A DNA stretch of 64,000 bases from Pseudomonas graminis (GTDB lineage: Bacteria; Pseudomonadota; Gammaproteobacteria; Pseudomonadales; Pseudomonadaceae): positions 186,001 to 250,000 of the forward strand of contig NZ_MDEN01000063.1 in NCBI RefSeq assembly GCF_001705435.1, given 5' to 3'. A program made the position numbers and the translations under genes. The notes under the pieces were generated by a model, which was not told the DNA's origin, made no database searches, and saw only the letters and a program-made list of their open reading frames with translations. Below are positions 17,538-25,764 of this stretch, in pieces; position 1 is the stretch's first letter, and each line of letters starts with the position of its first letter.

Positions 17538-18509
17538 TCAAAGCCAACCCGACCGCTTGAAGCTGGCAAACAAGATCCCGCACCCGCCGACGATCACCCC
17601 CAACACCATGTAATACCCGTAGTGCCAGGTCAGCTCGGGCATGTTCTCGAAGTTCATCCCATAGATCCCGGCGATGGCGGTGGGGAAGGCCAGGATCGCG
17701 GCCCAGGCGGCAAATTTGCGCTGGGTCAGGCTCTGCCGCGAAGACTCCAGCAGCAGGCTGATTTCGATGGTTTGGCTGGCGATGTCGCGAAGGTTGGAAA
17801 GGTCTTCCATCTGCCGCTTGACGTGGATTTCCACGTCGCGGAAGTACGGCCGCATGTTCTTGTCGATGAAGGGGAAGCTGAGCTTCTGCAGCTCCTCGCC
17901 AATCTCCACCATGGGCGCCACGTAACGGCGCAGGCGCAGCAGGTCCCGACGCAGCGAGTGGATGCGGTGGATGTCGGCCTCGTTAAGGTCCTTGCGCAGC
18001 ACGTTGTGCTCAAGCTCTTCAAGCTCGCAGTGAATCGATTCGGTGACCGGCTGGTAGTTCTCGGTAACGAAATCCAGCAGTGCGTACAGGACGAAGTCTT
18101 CCCCATGTTCCAGCAGCAACGGCCGGGCTTCGCAGCGCTGACGCACCAGGCCATAGGACTTCGAGTCACCGTTGCGCGAGGTGATGACATAGCCCTTGCC
18201 GGCGAAAATATGGGTTTCGATGAAGATCAGCTTGCCGTTCTCGCGAATCGGCGCGTAGGTCACGATGAACAGCGCGTCACCGAAAGTCTCCAGCTTCGGC
18301 CGGCTGTGGACTTCCAGTGCGTCTTCGATGGCCAGCTCGTGCAGATTGAACTGCCGTTGCAGCGTGGTCAGTTCTTCGAGGCCCGGATGCTCCAGGCCGA
18401 TCCAGACGAAATGCCCGGGTTTCGCCGCCCAGGCTGCGCCTTCGTCGAGGGCAATATTGGTGACTTTCTTTCCCGCACTGTAAACCGCAGCGGCAACCAC
18501 TCGACCCAT
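17538..18509 (-). CDS. CorA/ZntB-family divalent metal transporter
   Basis: The product has 323 residues. The cytoplasmic N-terminal domain (1-255) ends in long helices, followed by two transmembrane helices (about 264-282 and 298-316) joined by the diagnostic YGMNFENMPE loop (GMN at 284-286). CorA proteins form pentameric Mg2+, Co2+ or Ni2+ channels in the inner membrane. The loop after GMN (NFENMPEL) is the selectivity-associated part typical of CorA rather than ZntB. It is a single gene; its start ATG lies at 18509. Exact metal preference is not resolved. Confidence 0.88.
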   Translation of the reverse strand: MGRVVAAAVYSAGKKVTNIALDEGAAWAAKPGHFVWIGLEHPGLEELTTLQRQFNLHELAIEDALEVHSRPKLETFGDALFIVTYAPIRENGKLIFIETHIFAGKGYVITSRNGDSKSYGLVRQRCEARPLLLEHGEDFVLYALLDFVTENYQPVTESIHCELEELEHNVLRKDLNEADIHRIHSLRRDLLRLRRYVAPMVEIGEELQKLSFPFIDKNMRPYFRDVEIHVKRQMEDLSNLRDIASQTIEISLLLESSRQSLTQRKFAAWAAILAFPTAIAGIYGMNFENMPELTWHYGYYMVLGVIVGGCGILFASFKRSGWL

Positions 18510-18601
18510 AATGTCTGCTTCTTCTTTTAGGGAAAACTCACGCGCAGCTTAGCGCGCTCCCTGATCAGAGTCGGCGGATTTAAACGAGTTCGCAGGTTTT
18601 T

Positions 18602-19357
18602 TCAGTGCGGTTCAGCGTCTGTTGGAAGGGTAGCCGCGCAGCCTCGGACTTGCGCGTCCATGCTGGCGATGCAGGCTTGCATCTGGCCGTGGCACAGCGC
18701 GATGAGTTGAGGGATATCGTCGCCGGTGAGGTTTGCGGTCGGGATCGCGGGCAGCGTGCGGATGATCACCTCGCCGCTGTTCCATCGGCTCAACTCCATG
18801 CTGCGCACGTAGGTGCTCACGCACACAGGCACAATGGGCACACCGGCTTCGATCGCCATCTGAAACGCCCCGCGCTTGAACGGCATCAGCCCTTCGCCCT
18901 TGTTGCGCGTGCCTTCAGGGAACACCCAGATGGACGTGTCCTTGTGCTGCAGGGTGTCGGTGGTCTGGAGAATGGCGCGGCGTGCCTTCTGCGGATTGCC
19001 TCGGTCGATCAGCACGTTGCCCGCCAGCCAGAACAGCTGGCCAAAAAACGGCACCCACTTGAGACTTTTTTTGCCGATGCAGACCGTGCGCGGCGGCACG
19101 ATGTTGCCGAGGACAAACAAATCGTAGTTGGACTGATGGTTACAGATGATCACGCAGGGCCTGGTCTGCTCGAACTGCGGGCTGAGCTGGGTGTTCAGGC
19201 GCAGCCCGAGAATGCCGATGGCGGGGAGGGCGTAGAGGCGAGCACACAGACGGCTGTTGTCAGGGTTGAACGGGCGGCACAGGCCAAGTAAAAGCCCCAG
19301 TGCGCCTGCGACGAGAAAGTGCAGGCCCATCAACAACATACGCAGTACGAACAGCAT
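18602..19357 (-). CDS. 1-acyl-sn-glycerol-3-phosphate acyltransferase (PlsC-like)
   Basis: The product has 251 residues with a hydrophobic N-terminus (two membrane-touching segments before residue 50). The acyltransferase motifs are present: NHQSNYD (catalytic H74 and D79), FPEGTRNKGEG in the middle and GVPIVPV near residue 170. It acylates lysophosphatidic acid to phosphatidic acid at the inner membrane. Pseudomonads carry several PlsC-like enzymes, so this may be an accessory one. The in-frame upstream start is GTG (19366); the ATG at 19357 is preferred. Confidence 0.85.
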   Translation of the reverse strand: MLFVLRMLLMGLHFLVAGALGLLLGLCRPFNPDNSRLCARLYALPAIGILGLRLNTQLSPQFEQTRPCVIICNHQSNYDLFVLGNIVPPRTVCIGKKSLKWVPFFGQLFWLAGNVLIDRGNPQKARRAILQTTDTLQHKDTSIWVFPEGTRNKGEGLMPFKRGAFQMAIEAGVPIVPVCVSTYVRSMELSRWNSGEVIIRTLPAIPTANLTGDDIPQLIALCHGQMQACIASMDAQVRGCAATLPTDAEPH

Positions 19358-19467
19358 GCAAACCACCCGGTAGGCGAAAAGCCGCGCAGTGTACGGATGT
19401 GCACTGGAATCGGCAATCGCCCACAGGCCGGGGGGAGGATCAGGAATTTAACGGGATGTTTCAAGGG

Positions 19468-19496
19468 CAACGCGCTGCCGGGAATGCAGCGCGTTG
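19468..19496 (-). terminator. Hairpin past the crotonase gene, probable terminator
   Basis: CAACGCGCTGC (19468-19478) pairs perfectly with GCAGCGCGTTG (19486-19496), an 11-bp stem with a seven-base loop, 11 nt after the minus-strand stop. The following minus-strand bases are not U-rich, so it may act weakly or protect the 3' end. Confidence 0.55.
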
Positions 19497-19507
19497 TCAG
19501 GGCTGCC

Positions 19508-20197
19508 TCAGAGCGGGATCTGGCGATCCAGCTCGATAGCCCGGTCGAGGGTCTCGAGAAATGCCTTGCGCACTTTCAGTTTGGTCTGCTTGTGGGCCCG
19601 CATGTTGATCTTCTTCATCTGCAGCGCCACGGCGCGCGCGGCCTCGGTGAGTTGTTCCGGTGCGACCACCTTGTCGAAGAACCCGGCTTGCAGCGCGCCG
19701 TGGGGATCGAACATCTCGCCGCAGATCACCGAGCGACCGAAGGCACTTTTGCGCAGGCGATCACGGGCCAGTTCGATGCCGGCATGGTGCATGGTCATGC
19801 CGATCTGCACCTCGTTCAGACCGATGCTGAACGGGCCTTCGACGCCAATACGGTAATCCGCCGACAGCAGCAGAAACGCGCCTTTCGCTACAGCATGACC
19901 GCCGCACGCGACCACGACCGGGAACGGGAACGACAGCATTCGCCGCGCCAGGGTTGAGCCTTCGGCGACCAAGGCCATGGCGGCTTCCGGCGACGAGGTC
20001 ATGATTTTCAGGTCATACCCGCCGGAGAGAATCCCCGGCTGACCGGTGATGATCACCACGGCACGGTCCTGCTCGGCGCGGTCCAGTGCGGCATTGAACG
20101 CGGCGACCACGTCGTTGCTGATGGCGTTGACCTTGCCGTTGGTCAGGGTCAGCGTCGCAACGCCGTCATCCAGTTGATAGGCGACCAAATCACTCAT
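19508..20197 (-). CDS. Crotonase / enoyl-CoA hydratase family protein
   Basis: The product has 229 residues with the crotonase fold: NGKVNAIS near residue 20, the oxyanion-hole segments GILSGGYDLK (about 55-64) and GGHAVAKGAFLLLSADYRIG (about 98-118). The usual catalytic glutamates are not at the standard places: the segment after the second oxyanion loop reads FSIGLNEVQIGM, and the first is replaced in KGAFLLL. It may therefore be an isomerase- or hydrolase-type member rather than a hydratase. It starts at the ATG MSDLVAYQL; the longer frame to 20254 is not family-like. It is transcribed alone. Confidence 0.82.
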   Translation of the reverse strand: MSDLVAYQLDDGVATLTLTNGKVNAISNDVVAAFNAALDRAEQDRAVVIITGQPGILSGGYDLKIMTSSPEAAMALVAEGSTLARRMLSFPFPVVVACGGHAVAKGAFLLLSADYRIGVEGPFSIGLNEVQIGMTMHHAGIELARDRLRKSAFGRSVICGEMFDPHGALQAGFFDKVVAPEQLTEAARAVALQMKKINMRAHKQTKLKVRKAFLETLDRAIELDRQIPL

Positions 20198-20329
20198 GGC
20201 GCGAGTCCTTTTTTGTTTTGAAGTGGCGCAGACGTTACTCACCCGGCAGGGCAAGGTAAAGCGTAAAGGATGACTGGCAAGTCAGGGGCGGGCCGCCAGG
20301 TCTAGCGACCCTGAGAGGGAACGGAGCGG

Positions 20330-20623
20330 TTAAACCTCGACTTCATTCAGTTCGCAGTACTCATCCCAGTCCATGTCCAGTGCCTCGGCCGCTTCCTTGT
20401 GCGTAGCCAGACGCAGTTCCTTCAATTGCTCGGGGGTTTCGGCAATGAAGGTCAGCGCCAGCTCCCAGGTCGGGATGCCCTGGGCTTCGGCTTCGTCTTC
20501 GAAAGCCCAGAGGGTTTGCTGCTGCTGTTCTTTCGGGCTCAAATCCTGGATTTCAGCCTGCAACATCGGATTGGTCACGATGTACTTCGCCAAGGCAGCT
20601 TCGGTCCAGTCGTTTGCGTTCAT
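20330..20623 (-). CDS. Small acidic protein, DUF6388-like
   Basis: The product has 97 residues, very acidic and helical, with no signal peptide. The pattern (W-x-E-A-A-L-x-K-Y near the start, the central Glu/Gln-rich SPKEQQQQTLWAFEDEAEAQG, and a C-terminal MDWDEYCELN) resembles a Pseudomonas family of unknown function (DUF6388). Family assignment is from memory of the pattern only. It is a single gene; a weak AGGAGA lies about 13 bases before the ATG. Confidence 0.6.
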   Translation of the reverse strand: MNANDWTEAALAKYIVTNPMLQAEIQDLSPKEQQQQTLWAFEDEAEAQGIPTWELALTFIAETPEQLKELRLATHKEAAEALDMDWDEYCELNEVEV

Positions 20624-20801
20624 GCGGGGGTGATCTCCTGTGGGTCGAGCTGACGTGTTGCTGTGGGTGGGATGCTGCTGAGGTCATGAGCCAAGCGGCG
20701 ATTGTGCGTGATGTGCATCACTGGCGCCAGTCACAGGCGACCCGTCGGTCGGTGTAGCCCGGGGCTTTGATCGCTGAACGTATAGCGCCGCCGCGGACAC
20801 A

Positions 20802-20829
20802 TAAAAAGGGCCCGCCTTGCAGCGAGCCC
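20802..20829 (-). terminator. Rho-independent terminator of the NCS1 permease gene
   Basis: GGGCCCGC (20808-20815) pairs with GCGAGCCC (20822-20829) with one mismatch. In the minus direction it ends in five U residues (A run 20803-20807), about 20 nt after the permease stop. Confidence 0.75.
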
Positions 20830-20850
20830 GCGGGCAACGGCGTCGGACTG

Positions 20851-22353
20851 TCAACCGATCGCCATCGGCTTCTTCATATTACGGCGCGCGTTATTGCCGA
20901 GCAGCGGGTGCGGACCCTGAGCACCATACACGCCGACCGGTTCCGGGAAGGTGCGCAACAGGGTGATGTACAACAGCGTCGCCAGGCCAAGGGTGATCGG
21001 CAGGCTGATGTCGATACCGCCCGCCAGATTGCCCAGTGGACCGACAAACTGCCCCGGCAAGTTGACGAAGCACAGGCCCACTGCCGCGCTTGGCAGCCAC
21101 GCGCCCAGCCCGCGCCAGTTCCAGCCATGCTCGAACCAGTAGTGTCCACCGCTCTGGCCACGGGTGAACACTTGCAGGTCCGCCGGATGATAGAAGCCAC
21201 GGCGTACGATCAGGCCCAGGACCATGATGACGATCCACGGCGACGTGCAGGTGACGATCAGCACCGCGAAGGTCGACACGCTTTGCACCAGATTGAAGGC
21301 GAAACGGCCGATGAAGATGAAGGCAATCGCAGCGATGCCGATCAGAATCGTCGCCTGGGCGCGGTTGAGCAGGCGCGGAAACATGCTCGACATGTCCAGC
21401 CCGGTGCCATAAAGCGACGTCGTGCCGGTCGACATCCCGCCGATGATCGCAATCAGGCACACCGGCAGAAAGAACCAACTGGGCGAGACCGCCAGCAGGC
21501 CGCCAACGTAGTTGTTGTCCGTGATGTATTGCGGCGCCTGGGTGGCCACGATGGTCGCCGTGCACAGCCCGAACAGGAACGGAATCAGCGTGCAGATCTG
21601 CGCCAGGAACACCGACGCCATGATGCGTTTTTTCGACGTCTGGCGTGGGATATAGCGCGACCAGTCACCGAGAAATGCACCGAACGACACCGGATTGCTC
21701 ATCGCCAGAAGCGCCGCCCCGATGAACGCTGCCCAGAACCCTTCGCTGCCCCGATTGACCGTGCCAGCAAAGCCCGCATCGAAGCTGCCGCCGAAGGCAA
21801 AGAGGCCGAGCAGGAACAACAGGCTGGAAGCGAAGACCGCGATCTTGTTGACCCACAGCATGAAGCGGAAACCGTAGATGCACACCGCCAACACCAGTAC
21901 GGCAAACACGCCGTAGGCCAACGCCAGGGTGACGTCGTTTTCCGGCAGGCCGACCATGCGTTTGGCGCCGCCGATCAACGCATCCCCCGAGCTCCAGACC
22001 GACAGCGAGAAGAACGCGACCGCCGTGAGCAGCGACAGGAACGAGCCGACGATGCGTCCGTGAACGCCAAAATGCGCGCCGGATGAAACCGCGTTGTTGG
22101 TGCCGTTGAGGGCGCCAAACAGACCCATCGGCGCAAGGATGATCGACCCGAGCACGACGCCCAACAGGATGGCCCAGACGCCGGCCTGGAACGACAGGCC
22201 GAACAGCACCGGAAAGCTGCCCAACACTGCCGTGGCGAACGTGTTGGCGCCGCCGAAGGTCAGACGAAACAGGTCGAGGGGCGCAGCGTCGCGCTGATGA
22301 TCGGGGATTTGTTCGACCCCGAAGGTTTCGATCGTGGTGGTGGGGTGAGCCAT
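20851..22353 (-). CDS. NCS1-family cytosine/purine/allantoin-type permease
   Basis: The product has 500 residues with about 12 hydrophobic helices. The NCS1 signature appears in the N-terminal part (TFGGANTFATAVLGSFPVLFG) and in the loop SNPVSFGAFLGDWSRYIP near residue 225. NCS1 carriers import cytosine, purines, hydantoins, thiamine or allantoin with H+ or Na+ across the inner membrane. No deaminase or hydantoinase gene is adjacent, so the substrate is open. A gene for a SnoaL-like protein lies upstream on the same strand, 183 nt away. The start ATG is at 22353. Confidence 0.87.
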   Translation of the reverse strand: MAHPTTTIETFGVEQIPDHQRDAAPLDLFRLTFGGANTFATAVLGSFPVLFGLSFQAGVWAILLGVVLGSIILAPMGLFGALNGTNNAVSSGAHFGVHGRIVGSFLSLLTAVAFFSLSVWSSGDALIGGAKRMVGLPENDVTLALAYGVFAVLVLAVCIYGFRFMLWVNKIAVFASSLLFLLGLFAFGGSFDAGFAGTVNRGSEGFWAAFIGAALLAMSNPVSFGAFLGDWSRYIPRQTSKKRIMASVFLAQICTLIPFLFGLCTATIVATQAPQYITDNNYVGGLLAVSPSWFFLPVCLIAIIGGMSTGTTSLYGTGLDMSSMFPRLLNRAQATILIGIAAIAFIFIGRFAFNLVQSVSTFAVLIVTCTSPWIVIMVLGLIVRRGFYHPADLQVFTRGQSGGHYWFEHGWNWRGLGAWLPSAAVGLCFVNLPGQFVGPLGNLAGGIDISLPITLGLATLLYITLLRTFPEPVGVYGAQGPHPLLGNNARRNMKKPMAIG

Positions 22354-22536
22354 GGGAGGTTCCTGCGCGCTGTCGTGTTGTTATGGGGCCAACGAAAAGC
22401 GCTGGCCCGTTATCTCGACCGGTGAAACCGATCGTGGCATTGGCAGTGGTCGGCATTGCGACCCTGAATCAGGTGAGGCAGTGGGTGGTGCGTACGGCAG
22501 CCTCTGAGGGCAACTCGCCATTGATTGCGCGTCGCG

Positions 22537-22935
22537 CTAGTCGGTTTTCACGGACAGGTGTTCGTGGCACGCCAGCCAGCGCGCGCCATATTGCCGAAAG
22601 ACAATGGTTTCACGTTCGCTGGAATGGCTTTCCTGATCGCCGAAGCGGACGTGGGTGTCGACGTCGTGCATGAAAATCGCGGTCTCACCCTGCAGGCAGA
22701 TGTGCGCGTTGCGCGATTGGCAACCCAGCACCGCAAAGCCGTCGGCCTGCCAGCCGGCCCACACATCGCGGTAAGCGGCGCGTGACAGCAGGGGCGCAGG
22801 CAGCGTGTGAAAGAGGAAAGTGGCGTCTTCGGCGAATGCGGCGAAGTAGGCGTCCGTGTTGTTGCTGGCGAACGCGTCGATGAGCGCTTGTGCCTCGTGT
22901 TGAACGGCGTCGTGGCGGGTGTCGGTGGAGGTCAT
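22537..22935 (-). CDS. SnoaL-like / DUF4440 (NTF2-fold) protein
   Basis: The product has 132 residues and an NTF2-like cone fold: an N-terminal helix (QALIDAFASNNTDAYFAAFAEDATFLFH), a helix with YRDVWAGWQADGF, then three strands ending in WLACHEHLS. Such proteins are small hydrolases, isomerases or binding proteins; the central pocket is lined by aromatic and His residues here (H49-type FLFHTLP, W/Y positions). No substrate is evident. It is upstream of the NCS1 permease on the same strand and might be co-expressed, but the 183-nt gap leaves that open. Confidence 0.75.
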   Translation of the reverse strand: MTSTDTRHDAVQHEAQALIDAFASNNTDAYFAAFAEDATFLFHTLPAPLLSRAAYRDVWAGWQADGFAVLGCQSRNAHICLQGETAIFMHDVDTHVRFGDQESHSSERETIVFRQYGARWLACHEHLSVKTD

Positions 22936-23107
22936 GGCCGGCTCGTTTTTGTGATTCTGGCGATGGGGCCCGACTGTAAGCAGCTGTCACGGGGCGTCAC
23001 ATCGGCGCCGGTAAAAACTTAGTTCAGAAAATCGAGAAGTAACGGTGAGCGGCAAGCCTTTAGCCTTAAGCGGCAAGCCGTAACTAAGCAGTAAGCAGGC
23101 AACGCTG

Positions 23108-23542
23108 TCAGTTTCCTGAGGATTTCATCAGGCCGCTTTTGACAGGCTGACGAACCCGGCCGCCGGAGGGGTCGAAGCAGGCACTGTCGTAACGAGGTGC
23201 GACGCAGGTCGAGGGAAGGCCAGGGGGAGGGGGGCGAATGCTTTGCAGGCGATCGGCGATCTCCCGCTCGTTGGTGATGATGAGCTTCCGGCGTCGGCTG
23301 ACTTGCAGAATTTCAGTGGCGTTTTTGTTCAGGCGATAGGGAAAATCAGTCTCTTCCCACTCGCTGGAAAGCCGGGACGGAGGCGGGCGCTGTACCGTGG
23401 ATTCGCCCACATAAGTCGGGCAAGGGCTTTGGGCGAAACTGATGGCGCCGTTGGCGGCGACGCATTTGAACACGTCGGCGTTTGCCATACCGGACAAGGG
23501 CAACATTATGGCCGTCAGGCACAGCGCTGGAAATCTGATCAT
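23108..23542 (-). CDS. DUF4124-domain exported protein
   Basis: The product has 144 residues with a signal peptide (about 1-22: IRFPALCLTAIMLPLSGMANA). Right after it comes DVFKCVAANGAISFAQSPCP, the usual DUF4124 opening (mature protein with one Cys pair and the K-C-V..NG motif). DUF4124 proteins are periplasmic or secreted and of unknown function. The C-terminal half is basic and proline-rich with a second Cys pair (STCVAPRYDSACFDP). GGAGG lies six bases before the ATG. It is transcribed alone. Confidence 0.82.
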   Translation of the reverse strand: MIRFPALCLTAIMLPLSGMANADVFKCVAANGAISFAQSPCPTYVGESTVQRPPPSRLSSEWEETDFPYRLNKNATEILQVSRRRKLIITNEREIADRLQSIRPPPPGLPSTCVAPRYDSACFDPSGGRVRQPVKSGLMKSSGN

Positions 23543-23609
23543 CGAAACCTCCCTGGATGGCGCAAGGCTACCATCTGAGAGGTTCGGCTGTCAGTCACGC
23601 TGATCGGGA

Positions 23610-24104
23610 TCAGTGGGTTTCGTGGGCGGCTTTCTGGACTTTCGCCAGGGCGAGTGCCGCGAACATGTCGGCGTCGCTTTGCAACACCCTCAGGTGGTCT
23701 TCGACATGATCAGCGCTTGCGCGCGGTTCTTCGGAATTCACCAAACGGGTCACTTCGCACAATGCATTGGCCGTGATCCACAGGCTCTGGCGCAGCTGGC
23801 TGATGATTTTCACCATGCTTTCCGAGCTGTCGAGATCGGCTGCACCCTCCATGTCCTGGTCTGTCTGCACCGTCGAAAAGGTGGGCATTTCAGCGCGGGC
23901 CGAGGGGTCGACCCCAGTGACAACGCGGTTAATGTCCACTCCGGCGGCGGCGATCTTGAACAGATAATCCGCCCTGGGCAATCGCTGCCCGCTCTCGTAA
24001 TGCCCCTGAGCGTTGGCTTCCACACCACCGATAGCGCCCAGCGCGCTTTGTGTCAATTTCAGACGTTTTCGTTCTTGGCGCAAACGTTTGCCGATGCCAT
24101 TCAT
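23610..24104 (-). CDS. XRE-family transcriptional regulator
   Basis: The product has 164 residues. Residues 1-65 form a lambda-repressor-like helix-turn-helix (IGKRLRQERKRLKLTQSALG, then ANAQGHYESGQRLPRADYLFKIA). The C-terminal part is helical (MVKIISQLRQSLWITANALCEVTRLV) and has no LexA/CI-type protease Ser-Lys pair, so it is not a self-cleaving repressor. It resembles small phage-like XRE regulators. AGGAG lies seven bases before the ATG. Palindromes at 24191-24209 upstream are candidate sites. A tRNA-Ser gene lies about 470 bp further on. Confidence 0.82.
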   Translation of the reverse strand: MNGIGKRLRQERKRLKLTQSALGAIGGVEANAQGHYESGQRLPRADYLFKIAAAGVDINRVVTGVDPSARAEMPTFSTVQTDQDMEGAADLDSSESMVKIISQLRQSLWITANALCEVTRLVNSEEPRASADHVEDHLRVLQSDADMFAALALAKVQKAAHETH

Positions 24105-24190
24105 CTACCTTCTCCTGCGAATTCGCACCCTGCAGATGTCTCTCGCGGGTGCGCAATGGGGGCCGGAATACGGACTGTTTTCTTTTGGTG

Positions 24191-24209
24191 TAGCGCTAGC
24201 CGTTAACGG
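24191..24209. promoter_or_regulatory. Two adjacent palindromes upstream of the XRE gene
   Basis: TAGCGCTA (24191-24198) and CCGTTAACGG (24200-24209) are both perfect palindromes, lying about 90 bp upstream of the XRE start. A further CGGGT-type repeat follows at about 24234-24239. They may be operators for the XRE regulator; no experimental support. Confidence 0.35.
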
Positions 24210-24410
24210 GAATTGGAGTCATTCACACGTACAACGGGTAGACCTTAGCTGCTAAGACACCCAAATGGCGATTTTTCCGACGCTTTGCGTGGAAAAATAA
24301 ACGCGGGGCGATTCTAGTTATTCTATTGGGTCGGGTCACGTGTTGGTGACATGGCGGGATGGCGGGGGCATGGCGAGATACCTCACAGTTGTTTCAGTCG
24401 ATGAAAGAAC

Positions 24411-24434
24411 TGTGGGAGCGAGCTTGCTCGCGAA
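24411..24434. repeat. REP sequence (GAGCTTGCTC class)
   Basis: TGTGGGAGCGAGCTTGCTCG is the common Pseudomonas REP of the second class. Related copies lie at 42051-42070 (degenerate), 42116-42139, 58851-58875 and, inverted, 58917-58944. Confidence 0.85.
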
Positions 24435-24529
24435 GATCGTGTTTAATCTGCAGAGTAGTCAACGGTTGAAATGCCGTCTTCGTGGGCAGGGTCACTCGCG
24501 CATAGACAGTGGTTGCCACGCACCACAAA

Positions 24530-24568
24530 CAAAAATCCCCGCACGCCAGAAGCGTTGCGGGGATCTTT
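24530..24568 (-). terminator. Terminator after tRNA-Ser
   Basis: ATCCCCGC (24535-24542) pairs with GCGGGGAT (24557-24564) with a 14-base loop. U tracts flank it on both sides (A run at 24530-24534, T run at 24566-24570), so it can work in both directions. It lies just past the tRNA 3' end. Confidence 0.88.
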
Positions 24569-24574
24569 TTAATG

Positions 24575-24664
24575 TGGCGGTGAAGGAGAGATTCGAACTC
24601 TCGATACAATTTCTTGTATACACACTTTCCAGGCGTGCTCCTTAAGCCACTCGGACACTTCACC
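24575..24664 (-). tRNA. tRNA-Ser (anticodon GGA)
   Basis: The gene is 90 nt including an encoded CCA (TGG at 24575-24577 on the plus strand). The minus-strand sequence begins GGTGAAG and ends CTTCACC + G + CCA, giving a 7-bp acceptor stem. The anticodon loop reads CTGGAAA, so the anticodon is GGA and it reads UCC and UCU codons. The long variable arm (GTGTATACAAGAAATTGTAT region) is typical of class II serine tRNAs, and GTTCGAATC forms the T loop. Confidence 0.95.
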
Positions 24665-24761
24665 GTATCTCTTCAGACGTTCAGTCTGTCGAGGCGCGCT
24701 AATGTAGTCGAAAGCTTTGGCGAAGGCAAAACTTTTTTTCAGAATTTTCATGCGCTTAAGC

Positions 24762-24802
24762 AAAAAAGTCCGAGGCCCCGGCTCCTGAACGAGGTCCGGG
24801 GC
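24762..24802 (-). terminator. Terminator of the SDR gene
   Basis: GCCCCGG (24775-24781) pairs with CCGGGGC (24796-24802). In the minus direction, after seven bases, it reaches a six-U tract (24762-24767). It lies about 28 nt past the SDR stop. Confidence 0.7.
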
Positions 24803-24829
24803 TTCGTGTCGGTGGCGAGTGCGCGGGGA

Positions 24830-25579
24830 TCAGGCGCCGAAGCCGCCGTCGATGGTCAGGCTGGCGCCGGTGACATAGCCCGCTTCGGGGCCGGCGAGGT
24901 AGGCGACCATCGCGGCGATTTCTTCGGACTTGCCGTAGCGCGGGATGGCCATCAGGCCCATCAGTGTTTCGGCGAACTCGCCGTCGGCCGGGTTCATGTC
25001 GGTGTCGACCGGGCCGGGCTGGACGTTGTTGACGGTGATGCCGCGCGGACCGAGGTCGCGGGCCAGGCCCTTGGTCAGGCCGACCAGCGCCGATTTGCTC
25101 ATGGCGTAGACGCCGCCTCCGGCGAAGGGCATGCGGTCGGCGTTGGTGCTGCCGATGTTGATGATGCGACCGCCTTCTTTCATGTGACGCGCCGCTTCCT
25201 GACTGGCGATGAACACGCTGCGTACGTTGATCGCCAGGGTTCGGTCGAAGTCTTCGAGGGTGAATTCGTCCAGCGGGGCGATGGCCAGCACGCCGGCGTT
25301 GTTGACGAGGATGTCGAGGCCGCCGAAGGTCTTCACGGTCTCGGCGACGGCGTCGCGGATGTCTTCGGCGTTGGCGCTGTCGGCCTGGATCGCCAGGGCT
25401 TTGCCGCCGGCTGCGGTGATGCTGTCTTGCAGTTCCCGGGCTTTGGCTTCGGAGCTGACGAAGGTGAACGCCACCGCTGCGCCTTGTTCGACCAGACGCT
25501 TGACGATCGCAGCGCCGATACCGCGCGAGCCGCCTTGTACCAGTGCTGTTTTACCAATCAGATTGGTGGGATGAGTCAT
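24830..25579 (-). CDS. Short-chain dehydrogenase/reductase
   Basis: The product has 249 residues of the classical SDR family. It has the cofactor motif GGSRGIG (16-22), NNAGV (about 92-96), the catalytic Ser in NIGSTN, the YxxxK pair in VYAMSK (about 156-160) and the PGPVDTD segment. It is an NAD(P)(H)-dependent oxidoreductase, often acting on 3-oxoacyl or carbonyl compounds. The start is the ATG preceded by AGGAG (MTHPTNLIGKTALVQGG); the 25720 frame extends into the neighbouring promoter. It is divergent from the cysteine-hydrolase-like gene with 185 nt between them. Confidence 0.9.
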   Translation of the reverse strand: MTHPTNLIGKTALVQGGSRGIGAAIVKRLVEQGAAVAFTFVSSEAKARELQDSITAAGGKALAIQADSANAEDIRDAVAETVKTFGGLDILVNNAGVLAIAPLDEFTLEDFDRTLAINVRSVFIASQEAARHMKEGGRIINIGSTNADRMPFAGGGVYAMSKSALVGLTKGLARDLGPRGITVNNVQPGPVDTDMNPADGEFAETLMGLMAIPRYGKSEEIAAMVAYLAGPEAGYVTGASLTIDGGFGA

Positions 25580-25652
25580 GTCGATCTCCTTTAGGCCTGA
25601 GTGCTCATTCGTGGGTGGATGGGCAACAGTATCTGCCCTCCATGGCTCGCGC

Positions 25653-25697
25653 GGTAACCGGTGGTCGAGATAGTCTGGGTAAACCGGAGGTCGTGAG
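25653..25697. promoter_or_regulatory. Pair of direct repeats between SDR and hydrolase genes
   Basis: GGTAACCGGTGGTCGAGA (25653-25670) and GGTAAACCGGAGGTCGTGA (25679-25697) are near-identical direct copies 26 bp apart in the 185-bp divergent promoter. They may be tandem sites for one regulator controlling both genes. The regulator is not identified. Confidence 0.45.
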
Positions 25698-25764
25698 TGA
25701 AGGCGATGAAGCACTTTCAACGCGCCTTGGTCTTCACGGCACTGACGTCATCAAAGGGAACAAC

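Noticed and set aside
20767..22086. 439-codon plus-strand frame
   Set aside because: It is antisense to the NCS1 permease gene and has the Arg/Gln/Asp-rich composition of a shadow frame.
23610..24664. Prophage or integrative element at tRNA-Ser
   Set aside because: A lone XRE regulator near the tRNA is suggestive, but there is no integrase, no phage structural gene and no visible repeat of the tRNA 3' end.
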